This document shows positions 3,797 through 5,344 of a DNA stretch of 5,344 nt, piece after piece (the stretch's first letter is position 1; the number at the start of each line of letters is the position of its first letter). Source of the stretch: JBGOUJ01 sp041477005. Its GTDB lineage: Bacteria > Acidobacteriota > Terriglobia > Bryobacterales > JACQDG01. The DNA is taken from the NCBI GenBank assembly GCA_041477005.1, contig JBGOUJ010000549.1:1-5344 (forward strand), written 5' to 3'. The notes beneath the pieces were generated by a model. That model was not told the DNA's origin. It saw nothing but the letters and a program-made list of their open reading frames with translations, and did no database searches. The translations under genes and the position numbers were made by a program.

Positions 3797-4996
3797 ATGA
3801 GTCGCCTTATATTGTTGTTGCTGGCAGCTTGCCTGAGCCTTGCGCACGCGGCGCCGGCGGTGGCTCCGGCTCTGAATCGCTTGACCCCGCAGGAGATTGC
3901 CGACGGCTGGCTCCTGCTCTGGGACGGGGAAACGCTGTTTGGCTGGGAGTCCCACGGCGCCCCGGCGTGGCGGATCGCCAACGGGGTGCTGGTCGCCGAT
4001 TCGCCGGATGGCGGGTGGCTCGGCACCACTACGGCCTTCGCCGACTTCGTCCTGAAGGCCGAATTCCGCGCCGCCGCCGATTGCAACAGCGGCATTTTCC
4101 TGCGCTCGGCACGCGAAGGCCTGCCTCACCAGACCGGCTACGAGCTGCAAATCTACGACGACCACCCGGCCGGCTACAATACCGGCAGCCTGGTGAATTA
4201 CGCCATAGCCTCGGAGGCGAAGATCGTCCCCGGCCAATGGAACAGTTTCGAGATCACCGCCGCCGGCAGTCATTTCGTGGCGATCTATAACGGACGGAAA
4301 ATCCTCGATGCGGCCGACGCGACCCATGCGGTGGGAGTGATCGGCCTGCAGTACAATCGCGGCAAGAAGATCGAGTTTCGCAATATCAAGCTGCGTCCGC
4401 TGAACCTGCGTCCCATTTTCAGCGGCAAGGATCTGACCGGCTGGAACCGCGTGGAACGGCCGGCGGCGAAGGTCGCGCCGGAGTGGACGGTCCGCGACGG
4501 CGCCATTCACGTTGAAAAAGGTCCCGGCGAACTGGAAACCGAGCTGACCTGGAGCGATTTTATTCTCCAGCTCGAGATCCGCTGTAACGCCCTGAGCCCC
4601 GCCCACCACCCTAGCAGCGGCATCTTTTTCCGGGGCGAGAAGGGCAAATTCTGGAGCGGCTACGAAGCGCAAATTCGCAATGAATACAAGGAGGGCAACC
4701 GCGCCGCGGCCATCGATTACGGCACCGGCGGCATCTACCGCCTGCAGGCGGCGCGCCGCGTCGTGAGCAACGATAACCAGTTCTTCACCCACACCATCAT
4801 CGCCCAGGGCCGGGCAATCAGCGTCTGGGTGAACGGCATCCAGGTTAGTAATTACTACGATAATCGGCCGGAGGGCGCCGACGTGCACAACAATGCACGC
4901 CTGGGAGCCGGCCCCATCAGCCTCCAGGCCCACGATCCCACCACCAATCTCGATTTCCGAAATATTCGCATCGCCCCGCTCCCAAAGCGGCCCTGA
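3797..4996 (+). CDS. Secreted tandem DUF1080 (3-keto-disaccharide hydrolase) protein
   Basis: This encodes 399 residues. DUF1080 (PF06439) is a concanavalin-like beta-sandwich linked to breakdown of 3-keto sugars and common in extracytoplasmic proteins of polysaccharide-degrading bacteria. Two copies are present. The first (about 34-202) has LLWDGETLFGW, NSGIFLR, GYELQIYDD and FRNIKL. The second (about 205-394) has IFSGKDLTGW, SSGIFFRG, GYEAQIRNE and FRNIRI. The same landmarks recur in order, indicating internal duplication. A signal peptide, MSRLILLLLAACLSLAHA, precedes the mature part, with likely cleavage after AHA. The LAAC at 9-12 also fits a lipobox, so a lipoprotein is possible. I chose ATG 3797 over 3743 because the signal peptide begins there, GGGGA lies 10 bases upstream, and the candidate promoter falls between the two. 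The gene appears monocistronic. Confidence 0.9.
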   Translation: MSRLILLLLAACLSLAHAAPAVAPALNRLTPQEIADGWLLLWDGETLFGWESHGAPAWRIANGVLVADSPDGGWLGTTTAFADFVLKAEFRAAADCNSGIFLRSAREGLPHQTGYELQIYDDHPAGYNTGSLVNYAIASEAKIVPGQWNSFEITAAGSHFVAIYNGRKILDAADATHAVGVIGLQYNRGKKIEFRNIKLRPLNLRPIFSGKDLTGWNRVERPAAKVAPEWTVRDGAIHVEKGPGELETELTWSDFILQLEIRCNALSPAHHPSSGIFFRGEKGKFWSGYEAQIRNEYKEGNRAAAIDYGTGGIYRLQAARRVVSNDNQFFTHTIIAQGRAISVWVNGIQVSNYYDNRPEGADVHNNARLGAGPISLQAHDPTTNLDFRNIRIAPLPKRP

Positions 4997-5053
4997 ATCA
5001 GAAAAAAAGCTGAACCTCGCGCTCATTTGGATACCCGCCAACCCCCCACAAGA

Positions 5054-5084
5054 TGGGACTTTAGTACTAACTATCTAAGTCCCA
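5054..5084. other. Hairpin downstream of the DUF1080 gene
   Basis: TGGGACTT-T-AG (5054-5064) pairs with CTAAGTCCCA (5075-5084): 10 base pairs with one bulged T and a 10-base loop. It begins 58 bases after the DUF1080 stop. There is no T-tract on either side, so a classical intrinsic terminator is not supported; it may protect or end the message by other means, or be incidental. Confidence 0.4.
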
Positions 5085-5146
5085 AAGCCAGCTTCAACGT
5101 ACTAGAACTTGTACAGGGGAAATATGTATCGGCGAGGATGAGATAT

Positions 5147-5252
5147 GGCCCGGAGCTTTTCTTCTTCGGCGATGCGCCACCGATCGCTCCGAAGGCCCCG
5201 AGGTGGCCGGCAGCGCCCCGACCGGGCGCCGGCCTCAGCAGCCTTCCGGGCC
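5147..5252. other. Self-complementary, possibly structured element
   Basis: The ends GGCCCGG (5147-5153) and CCGGGCC (5246-5252) are perfectly complementary. Inside, CGGCGAT (5167-5173) can pair with ATCG-CT-CCG (5183-5191). A second nested stem pairs GAGG (5200-5203) with CCTC (5233-5236), CCGG (5207-5210) with CCGG (5229-5232), and CGCCC (5214-5218) with GGGCG (5224-5228). The layout is two hairpins closed by an outer helix. GC-rich DNA folds easily, so this may be chance, a repeat element or an unannotated RNA. I recognise no known RNA family. Confidence 0.3.
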
Positions 5253-5344
5253 AACGAATCTCAGCACTAATCTTCGATTTTCGGGATGCCCCACCCCGCC
5301 GCCAAAGCGGTTATGACCTCAGAGGAAAGACTGGGAACTGCCAA

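Larger units (their letters stand above)
4997..5344. other. Right-end stretch without a convincing gene
   Basis: A frame opens at ATG 5138 on the plus strand and stays open to the edge (69 codons), and another ATG lies at 5313 near the edge. Neither has a good ribosome binding site or recognisable protein features. No tRNA or clear terminator is visible. The stretch holds the hairpin at 5054-5084 and the self-complementary segment at 5147-5252, listed separately. Confidence 0.5.

Noticed and set aside
3437..5041. 534-codon open frame on the minus strand opposite the DUF1080 gene
   Set aside because: It lies antisense to a clear domain-bearing gene, shows no recognisable domain and reflects high GC codon bias on the coding strand; no ribosome binding site supports it.

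Overview
This is a GC-rich bacterial window with two very different parts. No taxonomic marker is present. A tandem DUF1080 (3-keto-disaccharide hydrolase) secreted protein, an adenosine-deaminase-like enzyme with an NTDGPE motif, PIN and MazF toxin-antitoxin debris and an 'ACGCAGAT' inverted-repeat element together suggest an environmental bacterium of the Planctomycetota/Verrucomicrobiota/Acidobacteriota type. That placement is inference and is weak.

Left part (about 1-2450), all minus strand, accessory in character. Reading 5'->3' on the minus strand from its right edge: a well-formed sigma70-type promoter (2444-2416) and ribosome binding site lead into only about 12 codons of a signal-peptide gene. 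This is cut off by the 3' end of a group II intron (domains V and VI, 2239-2310). A short attC-like segment follows, then an N-terminally truncated and twice-frameshifted PIN toxin (2217-1842). The PIN toxin overlaps an intact small antitoxin-like ORF (1855-1580). Next come an intact MazE-type antitoxin (1611-1390), a frameshifted and truncated MazF/PemK toxin (1417-1257), an intact RidA-family gene (1230-844) and a small conserved-type hypothetical gene (815-504). Eleven bases after that last stop codon lies an 82-bp structure with the architecture of an integron attC site (492-411). Beyond it is the start of an SPFH-domain gene that runs off the left edge (120-1). In both toxin-antitoxin pairs the toxin is broken while the antitoxin frame is open.

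Right part (about 2547-4996), plus strand, ordinary chromosomal genes: a complete adenosine deaminase family enzyme, a spacer holding a 70-bp imperfect inverted repeat, and a complete secreted two-domain DUF1080 protein with its own plausible promoter. The last 350 bases hold no convincing gene, but contain a 10-bp hairpin and a roughly 106-base segment with nested complementary arms that may be a structured or repeat element.

The most interesting content is the combination of an attC-like site next to a small ORF, a precise group II intron 3' terminus beside a second attC-like half-site, and two toxin-dead antitoxin loci. It looks like a decayed integron/mobile-gene region rather than an intact new system.
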